Assembly: GCF_022012305.1 (NCBI RefSeq)
Contig: NZ_JAKLTM010000002.1
Span: forward strand, 797,655-861,654
Reading direction: 5' to 3'
Source of the DNA: Ramlibacter paludis
GTDB taxonomy: Bacteria; Pseudomonadota; Gammaproteobacteria; Burkholderiales; Burkholderiaceae_C
DNA: 64,000 bases
Shown piece by piece: positions 19,040-27,835 of this stretch; position 1 is the first letter of the stretch, and the number at the start of each line of letters is the position of its first letter. Under the pieces are notes generated by a model, which had not been told where the DNA came from, made no database searches, and was given only the letters and a program-made list of their open reading frames with translations. Position numbers and translations under genes: made by a program.

Positions 19040-19770
19040 GCCTTCGCGGCACCCTGCCGCGCTTCCAGCCGGCCGCGCATGCGGCCGAAGTTGCGCATCG
19101 ACTGCAGGTGCACGTAGATCATCTCCAGGCTGTCGTCCTTGGCCAGCTCGGCCAGGCGCTTGCCGGACAGGGCGCGCATCTTCTCGCGGTCCACGCCGAG
19201 GAAGCCGCCGAGGGACGAGGAGGCGCCAGGGGTGCCCACCTCGACCTGCATCGGCTCCAGCAGCTTCATTTCCTCCAGCTTGCGGCAGAAGGTCTGGGTG
19301 CGGCCGAACTCGACCTGGTAGTCGCGCAGGAACTCCATCACCTGCCCGGTGAACTGGCTGGGCTTGCGCTCCTCGTCGAACAGGCGCTGGCCGCGGCCTT
19401 CCTGGTTGATGCCGGGATAGGCCTCGTCGATGCACAGCGTGAGCGTGTCGCCGCCGTCGGGGGTGGTGAACACGAAGGGATAGCGCCGCACGAAGCCGGG
19501 GATGTACTTCGCGTCCCAGCCGCCGGCCGCGTCGACGAACAGGTTCTCGTTCGGGCGCACGCCCGTGATGGCGACGGGCACCACCTCGCCGGGCTGGCCG
19601 ACGAAGACGATGGCGTACTCCTCCGCCGCCACCGGGAACTCGACCGCCATCAGCGGCACGGAGCTGCTGGTGCGGGAGAAGGAGAAGTCGCGCGGCTCGA
19701 CGGACCAGTCGGCGTGGCGGGAGGCCGCGAGGGGCACGGCATTTTGGTAGAACTGCAGCTGGGTGGCCAT
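19036..19770 (-). CDS. SapC family protein
   Basis: A 244-residue protein matching the SapC family: MATQLQFYQNAVPLAASRHADW, then PLMAVEFPVAAEEYAIVF, WDAKYIPGFVRRYPFVF, and LCIDEAYPG...EGRGQRLFDE, the usual order of conserved blocks. The family was named for a gene near S-layer genes of Campylobacter; its biochemical role is not established. No signal peptide or membrane helix is visible. It is convergent with selD, sharing the 19036-19039 bases, and divergent from glgC across ~110 bases. No S-layer gene lies nearby, so context adds nothing to its function. Confidence 0.8.
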   Translation of the reverse strand: MATQLQFYQNAVPLAASRHADWSVEPRDFSFSRTSSSVPLMAVEFPVAAEEYAIVFVGQPGEVVPVAITGVRPNENLFVDAAGGWDAKYIPGFVRRYPFVFTTPDGGDTLTLCIDEAYPGINQEGRGQRLFDEERKPSQFTGQVMEFLRDYQVEFGRTQTFCRKLEEMKLLEPMQVEVGTPGASSSLGGFLGVDREKMRALSGKRLAELAKDDSLEMIYVHLQSMRNFGRMRGRLEARQGAAKA

Positions 19771-19880
19771 CGAAAGTATTCCTGGAAGGGCCGCTATCGT
19801 AGCGCGCCGGAATCGAAGGCGTCCTACAACCCGTTTCCCGCCACGGGACCACAGTGCTGGTTCTACTGTGGGGGCAACCG

Positions 19881-21191
19881 ATGAAGGAGAACGACACCGT
19901 GCTCGAGGCCGTCGCCGGCCTGGACGACGCGGCCAGCGAACGCATGGCCCTTGCGCGGCAGCTGCCCAAGCGCACCATCGCGCTGGTGCTGGCCGGCGGC
20001 CGCGGCTCGCGCCTGATGGACCTGACCGACCGCCGCGCCAAGCCGGCGGTGTATTTCGGCGGCAAGTTCCGCATCATCGACTTCGCGCTGTCCAACTGCA
20101 TCAACTCGGGCATCCGCCGCATCGGCGTGCTCACCCAGTACAAGTCGCACTCGCTGCTGCGCCACCTGCAGCGCGGCTGGAATTTCCTGCGCGGCGAAGC
20201 CAACGAGTTCATCGACCTGCTGCCGGCGCAGCAGCGCGTGAACGAGGCCTTCTGGTACCGCGGCACGGCCGACGCCATCACGCAGAACATCGACATCCTG
20301 CGCGCCTACGGGCCCGAATACATCCTGGTGCTCGCGGGCGACCACATCTACAAGCAGGACTACTCGGTGATGCTGCTCGATCACGTCGAGAGCGGCGCGC
20401 GCTGCACCGTCGGCTGCATCGAGGTGCCGCGCATGGAAGCCACAGCGCTGGGCGTGATGCACATCGACGAAAAGCGCCGCATCACGGCCTTCCTCGAAAA
20501 ACCCGCGGATCCGCCGGCGATGCCGGGCAAGCCGGACCGGGCGCTCGGCAGCATGGGCATCTACGTGTTCAACGCCGAATACCTGTACAAGTTGCTGGAA
20601 GAAGACCTGAGCAGCGACTCCGACCACGACTTCGGCAAGAACATCATCCCGCGCGTGGTGGCCGAAGGGCGCGCGCTGGCGCATCCTCTCAACCTCTCCA
20701 GCGTGCCGCGCAGCACGCGCAGCAATCCCTACTGGCGCGACGTCGGCACGGTCGATGCGTTCTGGGCGGCCAACCTCGACCTCGCCTCCGACATGCCGGA
20801 GCTGAACATCTACGACCACGACTGGCCGGTGTGGACCTACCAGGAGCAGCTGCCGCCGGCGAAGTTCGTGCCGGACGACCGCGGCAACCACGGCGTGACG
20901 GCCAACGTGCTGATCTCGGGCGGCTGCGTGGTGGCCGGATCGCACATCCGGCGCGCGGTGCTGTTTTCCAACGTGCGGGTGGCGTCGCAGTGCACGATCA
21001 CCGATGCGGTGATCATGCCGGACACCAACGTCGGCCGCGGCTGCCGCCTGACCTGCGTGGTGATCGACCGCGGCTGCAACATTCCCGAAGGCACCGTGAT
21101 CGGCGAGGACCCCCAGTTCGACGCCAAGCGCTTCTACCGCACCGACAAGGGCGTGGTGCTGGTCACCAAGGAAATGCTGGCGAAGCTGTGA
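19881..21191 (+). CDS. glgC: Glucose-1-phosphate adenylyltransferase (ADP-glucose pyrophosphorylase)
   Basis: A 436-residue GlgC, the committed step of bacterial glycogen synthesis (ATP + glucose-1-P to ADP-glucose). It has the nucleotidyltransferase signature LAGGRGSRL (37-45), [18 protein letters not shown] (51-68), [18 protein letters not shown] and [12 protein letters not shown], then a C-terminal left-handed beta-helix with hexapeptide-like repeats ([25 protein letters not shown]). I start at the ATG 19881, preceded by a purine-rich stretch; the frame itself opens nine codons earlier at a GTG. No other glycogen gene lies in the window, so the locus is detached from a glg operon. It is likely allosteric, as in other GlgC enzymes. 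Confidence 0.96.
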   Translation: MKENDTVLEAVAGLDDAASERMALARQLPKRTIALVLAGGRGSRLMDLTDRRAKPAVYFGGKFRIIDFALSNCINSGIRRIGVLTQYKSHSLLRHLQRGWNFLRGEANEFIDLLPAQQRVNEAFWYRGTADAITQNIDILRAYGPEYILVLAGDHIYKQDYSVMLLDHVESGARCTVGCIEVPRMEATALGVMHIDEKRRITAFLEKPADPPAMPGKPDRALGSMGIYVFNAEYLYKLLEEDLSSDSDHDFGKNIIPRVVAEGRALAHPLNLSSVPRSTRSNPYWRDVGTVDAFWAANLDLASDMPELNIYDHDWPVWTYQEQLPPAKFVPDDRGNHGVTANVLISGGCVVAGSHIRRAVLFSNVRVASQCTITDAVIMPDTNVGRGCRLTCVVIDRGCNIPEGTVIGEDPQFDAKRFYRTDKGVVLVTKEMLAKL

Positions 21192-21222
21192 GCCCCGTCC
21201 TTCGTGCTCCAATCGGGCACGA

Positions 21223-22449
21223 ATGAATCCGCAAGCCCACCAACTCTGGACCGCGCCGCGCTGGGCGCTGGCCCTCCTGCTTGCCGTGCTCGGCATGCTG
21301 GGGCCGTTCTCCATCGACACCTACATCCCGGCCTTCTCCGGCATCGCGAAGGCGCTCGGCGCAACGCCGGTGGAGATGCAGCAGACGCTGTCGGCCTACC
21401 TGTTCGGGTTCGCCTTCATGAACCTGTTCCATGGCGCGCTGGCGGACAGCTTCGGCCGCCGGCCGGTGGTGCTGTGGAGCATCGTAGTCTTCACCCTGTC
21501 TTCGGCCGGCTGCGCGCTGTCGCACAACGTCGGCCTGCTGGTGTTCTTCCGCCTGCTGCAAGGCATGTCCTCCGGCGGCGGGATGGTGGTGTCGCGCGCC
21601 GTGATCCGCGACATGTTCCCGCCGGACCAGGCGCAGAAGGTCATGAGCCAGGTGACCATCTACTTCGGCGTCGCCCCGGCCATCGCGCCCATCATCGGCG
21701 GCTGGCTGCTGGTGCACCTGGGCTGGCACTCGATCTTCTGGTTCCTGGTGGCGGTGGGCATCGCGCTCTGGACGGCCAACTACAAGCTGCTGCCGGAGAC
21801 GCTGCACGTCACGCAACGCCAGCCCTTCAATGCGCGCAACCTGCTGCGCGGGTACTGGCAGCTGGTGTCCAACCCGCGCTTCTTCCTGCTGGCGCTGGCG
21901 AGCGGCGTGCCCTTCAACGGCATGTTCCTGTACGTGATGTCGGCGCCGGCCTTCCTGGGCGACCTGCTGCAGCTGGCGCCCACCGAGTTCTTCTGGTTCT
22001 TCCTGCTCACCATCTCCGGCATCATGGGCGGCTCCTTCGCCAGCGGGCGGCTGGCCGGCAAGGTGGAGCCGCGCCAGCAGATCCGCTACGGCTTCACGAT
22101 CATGGTGGTGGTGTCGCTGGTGAACGTGAGCCTCAACCTGCTGTTCCCCGCGCACGCGGCCTGGGCGCTGTTCCCGATCGCGATCTTCGCTTTCGGCTGG
22201 GCGCTGATGGTGCCGGTGGTGACGCTGCTGGTGCTGGACCTGTATCCCGAGCGGCGCGGCATGGCGTCGTCGCTGCAGGCCTGCGTGGGCGCGGCGGCCA
22301 ACGGCGTGGTGGCCGGCGTGATCGCGCCGCTGGTGATGCATTCGACCCGCTCGCTGGCGCTTGCGTCGCTGCTGATGATGAGCGTGGGGCTGGTGGCGTG
22401 GGTGTTCCTGCGCAAGCGCTGGCCGCAGACGGGAAGACGTCCCTCCTGA
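21223..22449 (+). CDS. MFS transporter, Bcr/CflA drug-resistance type
   Basis: A 408-residue inner-membrane protein with about 12 predicted membrane segments. The N-terminus WALALLLAVLGMLGPFSIDT with Y(I/L)PA after it, GALADSFGRRPVVLW (MFS motif A, loop 2-3) and FFRLLQGMSSGGGMVVSRAVIRD (motif C region) are characteristic of Bcr/CflA exporters. These proton-driven pumps expel compounds such as bicyclomycin, sulfonamides or small metabolites; the actual substrate cannot be told from sequence. It starts 31 bases after glgC on the same strand and could be read through from it, although the functions are unrelated. A long inverted-repeat element follows the stop. Confidence 0.9.
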   Translation: MNPQAHQLWTAPRWALALLLAVLGMLGPFSIDTYIPAFSGIAKALGATPVEMQQTLSAYLFGFAFMNLFHGALADSFGRRPVVLWSIVVFTLSSAGCALSHNVGLLVFFRLLQGMSSGGGMVVSRAVIRDMFPPDQAQKVMSQVTIYFGVAPAIAPIIGGWLLVHLGWHSIFWFLVAVGIALWTANYKLLPETLHVTQRQPFNARNLLRGYWQLVSNPRFFLLALASGVPFNGMFLYVMSAPAFLGDLLQLAPTEFFWFFLLTISGIMGGSFASGRLAGKVEPRQQIRYGFTIMVVVSLVNVSLNLLFPAHAAWALFPIAIFAFGWALMVPVVTLLVLDLYPERRGMASSLQACVGAAANGVVAGVIAPLVMHSTRSLALASLLMMSVGLVAWVFLRKRWPQTGRRPS

Positions 22450-22490
22450 GAGCGGCTGCGACCGATGCGGGGATGCGACCGACTGCTCGA

Positions 22491-22781
22491 CGTCGCAGCG
22501 GGCAGTGCGCGGTGCAGGCCCGCATCGAGGGGCAGTCGCCTGAAAGGCCGGTCCCGCCGGCGGAGCGCGGCTACGAGAGCGCGCCAGCGCGCATCGAGCC
22601 GCGCGTATGTTTCATGCTGACGAGGCACCTGCTTGAGTGGAGTTTTTGGCCGCGCAGCGGGCAAAAACTCAACGAGTTGTGCCTCGCGACGCCGGCGGGA
22701 CCGGCCTTTCAGGGGAGTCGGCGCGCGAAGCCGCCGACCGACGCCCCAGCGGGCCTGCACCGCGCACTGCCAGCTGCGACG
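22491..22781. repeat. 291-bp nested inverted-repeat element (MITE-like)
   Basis: Three nested complementary arms can be read directly. The outer arms are 22491-22522 and 22750-22781 (31 of 32 positions complementary). The middle arms are 22539-22562 and 22690-22713 (24 of 24, containing TGAAAGGCCGG). The inner arms are CGAGGCAC at 22621 with GTGCCTCG at 22679, and GAGTTTTTG at ~22640 with CAAAAACTC at ~22662. The unit has no coding capacity. This geometry fits a miniature inverted-repeat transposable element or a large structured RNA. It follows the exporter stop by ~40 bases and could act as its terminator or stabilise the mRNA end. No flanking target-site duplication is obvious. Confidence 0.75.
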
Positions 22782-22811
22782 CCCCCGGAAGACACCCCAT
22801 ATCCCCAAAGC

Positions 22812-22840
22812 CAAAAAAAAACAGCCCATTGGGCCGTTTT
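22812..22840 (-). terminator. Rho-independent terminator of the DEAD-box helicase gene
   Basis: On the minus strand the sequence reads AACGGCCC, loop AAT, GGGCTGTT, then a run of about nine T. The stem is GC-rich and the T-run continuous, a textbook intrinsic terminator ~45 bases after the helicase stop. Confidence 0.88.
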
Positions 22841-22855
22841 CTCTAACGCTCTGGG

Positions 22856-22873
22856 TTCCCGCCTGCGCGGGAA
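22856..22873. repeat. Short palindrome of the TTCCCGC/GCGGGAA type
   Basis: TTCCCGC (22856-22862), loop CTGC, GCGGGAA (22867-22873), with flanking GGG and TGAC. This is the core of an interspersed palindrome (CATTCCCGC...GCGGGAA) common between genes in many proteobacteria. It lies 12 bases after the helicase stop and could protect the mRNA end. Confidence 0.55.
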
Positions 22874-22884
22874 TGACGGAGTTC

Positions 22885-24468
22885 TTAGCGCGCCGGACGA
22901 CCACGGCCGCCGAAGCCGCCATCGCGACCGCCGCCGAAGCCGCCGTCCCGCGGCGCGCCGCCGAAGCCGCCTTCACGCCGGCCGCCGTCACGCTGGCCGC
23001 CGCCGAAGGACTTGGCGCCCCAGCCCGGCTGCTTGCCGAAGTTGCCGCCGCCGCCGTTGCCGCCGCCGGCGCCATGACGGCGCTCGCCCGGACGGCCCGG
23101 CTTGGCGCCGAAGCCGGCGCGCGGGGGACGCTGGTCGAAGCGCGCCTTGGGCTCGAGGCCGGGGATGGTCTCGGCGGTGAAGCGCTGCTTGCTGTAATGC
23201 TCGATGTCGCCGATCTTGCGGCGGTCGCGCACTTCGGCGAAGGTGACGGCCAGGCCGTCGCGGCCCGCGCGGCCGGTGCGGCCGATGCGGTGGGTGTAGT
23301 CCTCGCTCTTCATCGGCAGGCCGTAGTTGAAGACGTGCGTGATGGTCGGCACGTCGATGCCGCGCGCGGCCACGTCGGTCGCCACCAGGAACTGCACCTG
23401 GCCCTGGCGCAGCGCCATCAGGCGGCGGTTGCGCAGGCCCTGCGACAGGTCGCCGTGCAGCGACACGGCGGCAAAGCCGGCCTGCTGCAGGTCTTCGGCC
23501 AGCCCGTCGCACTCGATCTTGGTCGAGGCGAACACGATGGCCTGGTCGATGTTGGTATCGCGCAGCCAGTGGTCCAGCAGCTGGCGCTTGTGGTGGGCGT
23601 TGTCGGCCCAGAACAGCTTCTGCTCGATGTTGGCGTGCTTCTCGCCCTGCGAGGCCATCTCGATGCGCTGCGGCTGGCGCATGACGCGCGAGGCGAGCGC
23701 CTGGATGCGCGGTGCGAAGGTGGCGCTGAACATCATGGTCTGGCGGCGGTTGGCCGTCAGCTGGTGCACTTCGGCCAGGTCTTCCGCGAAGCCCAGGTCC
23801 AGCATGCGGTCGGCTTCGTCGACCACCAGGAACTGCACCTGGTCCAGCTTGATCTGGCTGGAGCGCTGCAGGTCCAGCAGGCGGCCGGGCGTGGCGACCA
23901 CGAGGTCGGCGTTCTGCAGGCGGGCGATCTGCATCTGGTAAGGCATGCCGCCCACCACGCTGGCGATGCGCAGGCCGCGGCAATGGCGCACCAGGTCGAT
24001 GGCGTCGTGCGCCACCTGCTGCGCGAGTTCGCGCGTCGGGCACAGGATCAGCGCGCCGGGCACGGCGGCCTTGAAGCTGCGCGGGCTCAGCGGGTTCAGG
24101 CGCTTCTTCTTGGCCGGCGTTTCACCGCGGGCGATGGCTTCTTCGTAGGCCTTCTTCTCGGCGGCTTCGGCATCGGCCTGCTGGCGCAGCAGGGTGTTCA
24201 GCACGGGCAGCAGGAAGGCCGCGGTCTTGCCGCTGCCGGTCTGGCTGGAGACCATCAGGTCGATGTAGCCGGACTGGCCGTCGGCGCCGGCCGTGCCCAT
24301 GGCCTTGCCGATGCAGGCGTCCTGCACGGTGGTGGGCTGGGTGAAGCCCAGGTCGGCCACGGCCGCGAGCAGTTCGGGGGCGAGGCCCAGGGTGGCGAAG
24401 CCGTTCGGCACGGCAGGGGTCGCGTCCACAGGAGTGGCCGCCAGGGGGGTGGTGTTTTCCGTCGTCAT
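22885..24468 (-). CDS. DEAD-box ATP-dependent RNA helicase (RhlE-like)
   Basis: A 527-residue RNA helicase with all core motifs: Q motif (GF...Q, ~42-49), motif I SSQTGSGKT (74-82), Ia PTRELAQQ, motif II DEAD (217-220), III SAT, and VI HRIGRTGRAGR. A Lys-rich insert (~115-130, PAKKKRLNPLS) sits between motifs I and Ia. The C-terminal ~110 residues are Gly/Arg/Phe-rich RGG-like repeats, typical of cold-shock RhlE/CsdA-type helicases that bind RNA non-specifically. Expected roles are ribosome assembly and mRNA remodelling in the cytoplasm. I start at MTTENTTPLA (ATG 24466-24468); the frame opens 15 codons earlier. A ~220-base leader separates it from orn, suggesting its own promoter and possible 5'-UTR control. 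It ends at a strong terminator. Confidence 0.92.
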   Translation of the reverse strand: MTTENTTPLAATPVDATPAVPNGFATLGLAPELLAAVADLGFTQPTTVQDACIGKAMGTAGADGQSGYIDLMVSSQTGSGKTAAFLLPVLNTLLRQQADAEAAEKKAYEEAIARGETPAKKKRLNPLSPRSFKAAVPGALILCPTRELAQQVAHDAIDLVRHCRGLRIASVVGGMPYQMQIARLQNADLVVATPGRLLDLQRSSQIKLDQVQFLVVDEADRMLDLGFAEDLAEVHQLTANRRQTMMFSATFAPRIQALASRVMRQPQRIEMASQGEKHANIEQKLFWADNAHHKRQLLDHWLRDTNIDQAIVFASTKIECDGLAEDLQQAGFAAVSLHGDLSQGLRNRRLMALRQGQVQFLVATDVAARGIDVPTITHVFNYGLPMKSEDYTHRIGRTGRAGRDGLAVTFAEVRDRRKIGDIEHYSKQRFTAETIPGLEPKARFDQRPPRAGFGAKPGRPGERRHGAGGGNGGGGNFGKQPGWGAKSFGGGQRDGGRREGGFGGAPRDGGFGGGRDGGFGGRGRPAR

Positions 24469-24692
24469 GAATTGATTCCACACAGCGCTGCCCAGGGCGG
24501 GCGGCGCCGTCATTGCAATGATTGAAAGACATCAACCATTCCAACGACTACACGGGCTTTGCGGCCGGTGTGGACCCTTCGTGGGTCCGGTGCGAGAAGG
24601 CGATGCGCGATAAATTGCTGCCCAGAAGCAGCAAGCCTTCGATTATCGCAGACTTCGGGTTTTCCTGCACGCGCCCGTTTAGGGCGCGGTCC
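24469..24692. other. Leader region between helicase and orn
   Basis: About 220 bases. It holds a compact hairpin GGACCC/GGGTCC with a TTCGT loop (24572-24588), which could be part of the helicase 5' leader, and the hairpin after orn (24670-24688). No gene is seen. Long structured leaders are common for cold-regulated helicases, but no specific element is recognised here. Confidence 0.4.
24670..24688 (-). terminator. Hairpin directly after orn
   Basis: CGCGCCC (24670-24676), loop GTTTA, GGGCGCG (24682-24688): a perfect 7-bp GC stem starting four bases after the orn stop on the minus strand. There is no clean T-run behind it, so it may be a pause or mRNA-end structure, not a complete intrinsic terminator. 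Confidence 0.5.
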
Positions 24693-25268
24693 TCAGGGCG
24701 TCAGCTTCAGGAAGTGTTCCCGGTAGTGGGCGAGCTCGTCGATCGACTCGTGCACGTCGGCCAGGGCGGTGTGCAGCTGGCGCTTCTTGAAGGAGGCATA
24801 CACCTCCGGCCGCCAGCGCTTGGACAGCTCCTTGAGCGTGCTGACGTCCAGGTTGCGGTAGTGGAACCAGGCTTCCAGCTTCGGCATGTACTTCACCAGG
24901 AAGCGCCGGTCCTGCCCGATGCTGTTGCCGCACATGGGGCTGCCCAGCTTGGGCACGTACTTGGTGACGAAATCCAGCACCTGCTGCTCGGCCTGCGCTT
25001 CGTCCACGGTCGAGGCGCGCACCTTGTCGGTGAGGCCGCTCTTGCCGTGGGTGCCCTTGTTCCAGGCATCCATCAGGTCCAGCTGGGCGTCGCTCTGGTG
25101 GATGGCGATGGCCGGGCCTTCGATCCGCGGCTCCAGGTTGGGGCCGGTCACGACGACGGCGATCTCGATGATGCGGTCGCGCTCGGGGTCGAGGCCGGTC
25201 ATTTCACAGTCGAGCCAGACGAGGTTCTGGTCGCTCTTGCCCAGCGTGACGGGAGTTTCTTCTGCCAT
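24693..25268 (-). CDS. orn: Oligoribonuclease
   Basis: A 191-residue DEDDh 3'-5' exonuclease that degrades 2-5 nt RNA remnants and pGpG from c-di-GMP turnover. Family signatures are [20 protein letters not shown] (Exo I Asp and Glu), [16 protein letters not shown] (Exo II) and [17 protein letters not shown], where family members have H-x-A-x-x-D (Exo III). Length matches the usual ~180-200 residues. It is divergent from the M48 protease gene with only ~35 bases between starts. It is usually essential in proteobacteria that lack NrnA/NrnB. Confidence 0.97.
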   Translation of the reverse strand: MAEETPVTLGKSDQNLVWLDCEMTGLDPERDRIIEIAVVVTGPNLEPRIEGPAIAIHQSDAQLDLMDAWNKGTHGKSGLTDKVRASTVDEAQAEQQVLDFVTKYVPKLGSPMCGNSIGQDRRFLVKYMPKLEAWFHYRNLDVSTLKELSKRWRPEVYASFKKRQLHTALADVHESIDELAHYREHFLKLTP

Positions 25269-25303
25269 CTGGAGATTGTCGCCGATGGCCTAAGATCCGA
25301 GAG

Positions 25304-26566
25304 ATGACTGCGTCCTACTCGCTCACCCTGGCCTTTGCCGCCTTCCTGCTGGCCGGCCTCGCGGTGAAGTTCTGGCTGTCGACGCGCCAGGTGCGCTTCG
25401 TCGCCCGGCATCGCGCCAGCGTTCCCGCCCCGTTTGCCAGCACCGTGTCGCTGGCCGCGCACCAGAAAGCCGCCGACTACACGGTGGCCAAGTCGCGCAT
25501 CGGCCTGGTCGAAACCGCCTTCGGCAGCGCCGTGCTGCTCGGCTGGACCTTGCTTGGCGGCCTCGACGTGCTGAACGGCGCGCTGCTGGCGTGGCTCGGC
25601 CCCGGCATGTGGCAGCAGTTGGCCTTGCTGGCCTGCTTCGCCGCCATCGGCGGCCTGCTCGAACTGCCGTTCACGCTGTACCAGACCTTCGTGGTGGAAC
25701 AGCGCTTCGGCTTCAACAAGATGACCTGGAAGCTCTGGCTGGCCGATGCCGCCAAGGGCGTGCTGCTGGGCGCGGCCATCGGCCTGCCGATCGCGGCACT
25801 GATCCTGTGGCTGATGGGCGCGGCCGGCGAACTGTGGTGGCTGTGGGCCTGGGCCGTGTGGATGGGCTTCAACCTCCTGCTGCTGGTCGTCTATCCCACC
25901 TTCATCGCGCCGCTGTTCAACAAGTTCCAGCCGCTGGAAGACGAGACCCTCAAGGCGCGCGTCACGGCGCTCATGCAGCGCTGCGGCTTCGCCGCCAAGG
26001 GCCTGTTCGTCATGGACGGCAGCAAGCGCAGCGCCCACGCCAATGCCTATTTCACCGGCTTCGGCGCCGCCAAGCGCGTGGTCTTCTACGACACGCTGCT
26101 GGCCAAGCTCTCGCCCGGCGAAGTCGATGCGGTGCTCGCGCACGAGCTGGGCCACTTCCGCCACAAGCACATCATCCAGCGCATCGTGGCGCTGTTCACG
26201 ATGAGCCTCGTCGGCTTCGCCCTGCTGGGCTGGCTGGCGACCAAGGCCTGGTTCTACACCGGCCTGGGCGTGCGGCCCAACATCGAGGGCCCCAACGACG
26301 CGCTCGCGTTGCTGCTGTTCATGCTCGCCGTGCCCGTGTTCACCTATTTCATCTCGCCGCTGATGGCGCAGTTCTCGCGCCGCCACGAGTTCCAGGCGGA
26401 TGCCTTCGCGGCGACGCAGACCAGCGGCCAGGACCTGGGCAGCGCGCTGCTGAAGCTGTACGAGGACAACGCCTCCACGCTCACGCCCGATCCGGTGTTC
26501 GTGAAGTTCTATTACTCGCATCCGCCCGCTTCCGAGCGCCTGGCGCGGCTGGGAGCGGCGGCGTGA
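25304..26566 (+). CDS. M48 family zinc metalloprotease (Ste24/CAAX-protease-like)
   Basis: A 420-residue membrane protease. The zinc motif HELGHFRHK starts at about residue 280, with the third ligand Glu probably in RRHEFQADAFA. Several hydrophobic segments flank it (N-terminal TM ~7-26, others ~65-190 and ~295-370). This topology matches the Ste24/CAAX endopeptidase type (M48A), whose bacterial members act in membrane-protein quality control; prenylated substrates are not expected in bacteria. The stop overlaps the next start (GTGA at 26563-26566), so the pterin dehydratase is translationally coupled, although no functional link is known. Confidence 0.92.
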   Translation: MTASYSLTLAFAAFLLAGLAVKFWLSTRQVRFVARHRASVPAPFASTVSLAAHQKAADYTVAKSRIGLVETAFGSAVLLGWTLLGGLDVLNGALLAWLGPGMWQQLALLACFAAIGGLLELPFTLYQTFVVEQRFGFNKMTWKLWLADAAKGVLLGAAIGLPIAALILWLMGAAGELWWLWAWAVWMGFNLLLLVVYPTFIAPLFNKFQPLEDETLKARVTALMQRCGFAAKGLFVMDGSKRSAHANAYFTGFGAAKRVVFYDTLLAKLSPGEVDAVLAHELGHFRHKHIIQRIVALFTMSLVGFALLGWLATKAWFYTGLGVRPNIEGPNDALALLLFMLAVPVFTYFISPLMAQFSRRHEFQADAFAATQTSGQDLGSALLKLYEDNASTLTPDPVFVKFYYSHPPASERLARLGAAA

Positions 26567-26862
26567 AGCGGCGCGCGCTCACGCCCACCGAAATCGTCAC
26601 CCGGCTGGCCGAATTCCCGGGCTGGCGGCTCAGCGGCGACGGCGACGAGGTCGCCATCGAGAAGGCCTTCGAGTTCGCCAATTACCACGAGGTGATGGCC
26701 TTCGTGAACGCGCTGGCCTTCATCGCGCACAAGACCGACCACCATCCCGACCTCTCGGTGCACTACAAGCGCTGCGTCGTCCGCTATCGCTCGCACGACG
26801 TGCAGGGGATCTCCGAAGCGGACTTCCGCGGTGCGGCCCAGGCCGACGCCCTGCTCGCATGA
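26563..26862 (+). CDS. 4a-hydroxytetrahydrobiopterin dehydratase (pterin-4a-carbinolamine dehydratase)
   Basis: A 99-residue PCD/DCoH protein (phhB-like). It contains the family core FEFANYHEVMAFVNALAFIA followed by HKTDHHPDLSVHYKRC, holding the catalytic His-His and downstream His. It regenerates the pterin cofactor after aromatic amino acid hydroxylation, and some members have other pterin or molybdopterin-related roles. No phenylalanine hydroxylase is in the window. It starts with GTG at 26563 overlapping the M48 protease TGA; no other start fits, since the conserved region begins within ~12 residues. Confidence 0.93.
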   Translation: MKRRALTPTEIVTRLAEFPGWRLSGDGDEVAIEKAFEFANYHEVMAFVNALAFIAHKTDHHPDLSVHYKRCVVRYRSHDVQGISEADFRGAAQADALLA

Positions 26863-26874
26863 AAGCCGCGCACC

Positions 26875-27804
26875 TTGTCTGACGTGGGCGCGCCGCAACC
26901 GGGCCTGGTGGTGGCCAGCCACGGCCGCCACTGCCTGGTGGAGACGCCGGACGGCACCCGCCGCATCTGCCATGCGCGCGGCAAGAAGAACGCACCGGTC
27001 GTCGGCGACCGCGTGCAGTGGAGCAGCACCGGCGACGAAGGCGTGATCGTGTCCGTGGACAAGCGGCGCAACCTGTTCTACCGGCAGGACGAGATCCGCA
27101 CCAAGTCCTTCGCCGCCAACCTCGACCAGGTGCTGGTGCTGATCGCGGCCGAACCCGAGTTCTCCGAGATGCAGCTGGCGCGCGCGCTCATCGCCGCCGG
27201 CGCCGAGCAGATCACGCCCTTGATCGCGCTCAACAAGAGCGACCTGGTCGAACCCTTCGAGCGCGCCTGGGCGCGCCTGGTGCCGTACCACGCGATGGGA
27301 TATGGCGTGCTGCCGCTGTCGCTGCGCCTTTCGAAGGACGCCGACCGCGAGGCGCTGCAAAAGCACCTGCACGGCAAGACGACGCTGGTGCTGGGCCCTT
27401 CCGGCGCCGGCAAGAGCACGCTGATCAACCTGCTGGTGCCGCAGGCGCAGGTGCTCACCGGCGAGATCTCGCAGGCGCTCAACTCCGGCAAGCACACCAC
27501 CACGGCCACGACCTGGTACTGGGTCGACCAGGCTTCGGGCACCGCGCTGATCGATTCGCCCGGCTTCCAGGAGTTCGGCCTGCACCACATCGCGCCCATG
27601 CAGCTGCCCGGCCTGATGCCCGACCTGAAGCCGCATGCGAGCGAATGCCGCTTCTACAACTGCACGCACCTGCACGAACCCGGCTGCGACGTGCAGGCCG
27701 CGGTGGCGCGCCCGGACGAACCGCGCCAGCCCGGCAAGATCGAGCCCAGCCGTTACCGCATCTACCGTACCCTTTTCGAGGAACTGTCGCGGACTAAGTA
27801 TTGA
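26875..27804 (+). CDS. rsgA: Small ribosomal subunit biogenesis GTPase RsgA
   Basis: A ~309-residue circularly permuted GTPase. An N-terminal OB fold (about 10-65) is followed by G4 NKSD, then G1 GPSGAGKSTLIN, the G3 region DSPGFQEF, and a C-terminal zinc knuckle with C-x5-C-x-H-x5-C (CRFYNCTHLHEPGC). RsgA checks late 30S maturation and releases RbfA. The start is uncertain: TTG at 26875 or GTG at 26884 both precede the conserved OB fold; the nearest upstream ATG (26858) is out of frame and stops at once. It follows the dehydratase by 12 bases, so M48 protease, pterin dehydratase and rsgA probably form one transcript. Confidence 0.95.
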   Translation: MSDVGAPQPGLVVASHGRHCLVETPDGTRRICHARGKKNAPVVGDRVQWSSTGDEGVIVSVDKRRNLFYRQDEIRTKSFAANLDQVLVLIAAEPEFSEMQLARALIAAGAEQITPLIALNKSDLVEPFERAWARLVPYHAMGYGVLPLSLRLSKDADREALQKHLHGKTTLVLGPSGAGKSTLINLLVPQAQVLTGEISQALNSGKHTTTATTWYWVDQASGTALIDSPGFQEFGLHHIAPMQLPGLMPDLKPHASECRFYNCTHLHEPGCDVQAAVARPDEPRQPGKIEPSRYRIYRTLFEELSRTKY

Positions 27805-27835
27805 GAACTCCGGGGGCCGCCCGCATCTAAGGGGG

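Larger units (their letters stand above)
22450..22884. other. 435-base intergenic region with repeats and a terminator
   Basis: This gap between the exporter and the convergent helicase holds no credible gene. It contains a 291-bp imperfect inverted-repeat element (22491-22781), a strong terminator for the helicase (22812-22840) and a short palindrome of a type widespread in proteobacteria (22856-22873). Open frames crossing it are by-products of high G+C. Confidence 0.8.

Noticed and set aside
17789..20296. An 835-codon minus-strand frame across selD, SapC-like gene and glgC
   Set aside because: It is antisense to selD and glgC over most of its length, and the SapC-like gene is read in another minus-strand frame. 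It contains no recognisable motif.
22491..22781. Reading the inverted repeat as a CRISPR array or integron attC
   Set aside because: There are only nested arms, with no regularly spaced direct repeats and no cas or integrase gene in the window.
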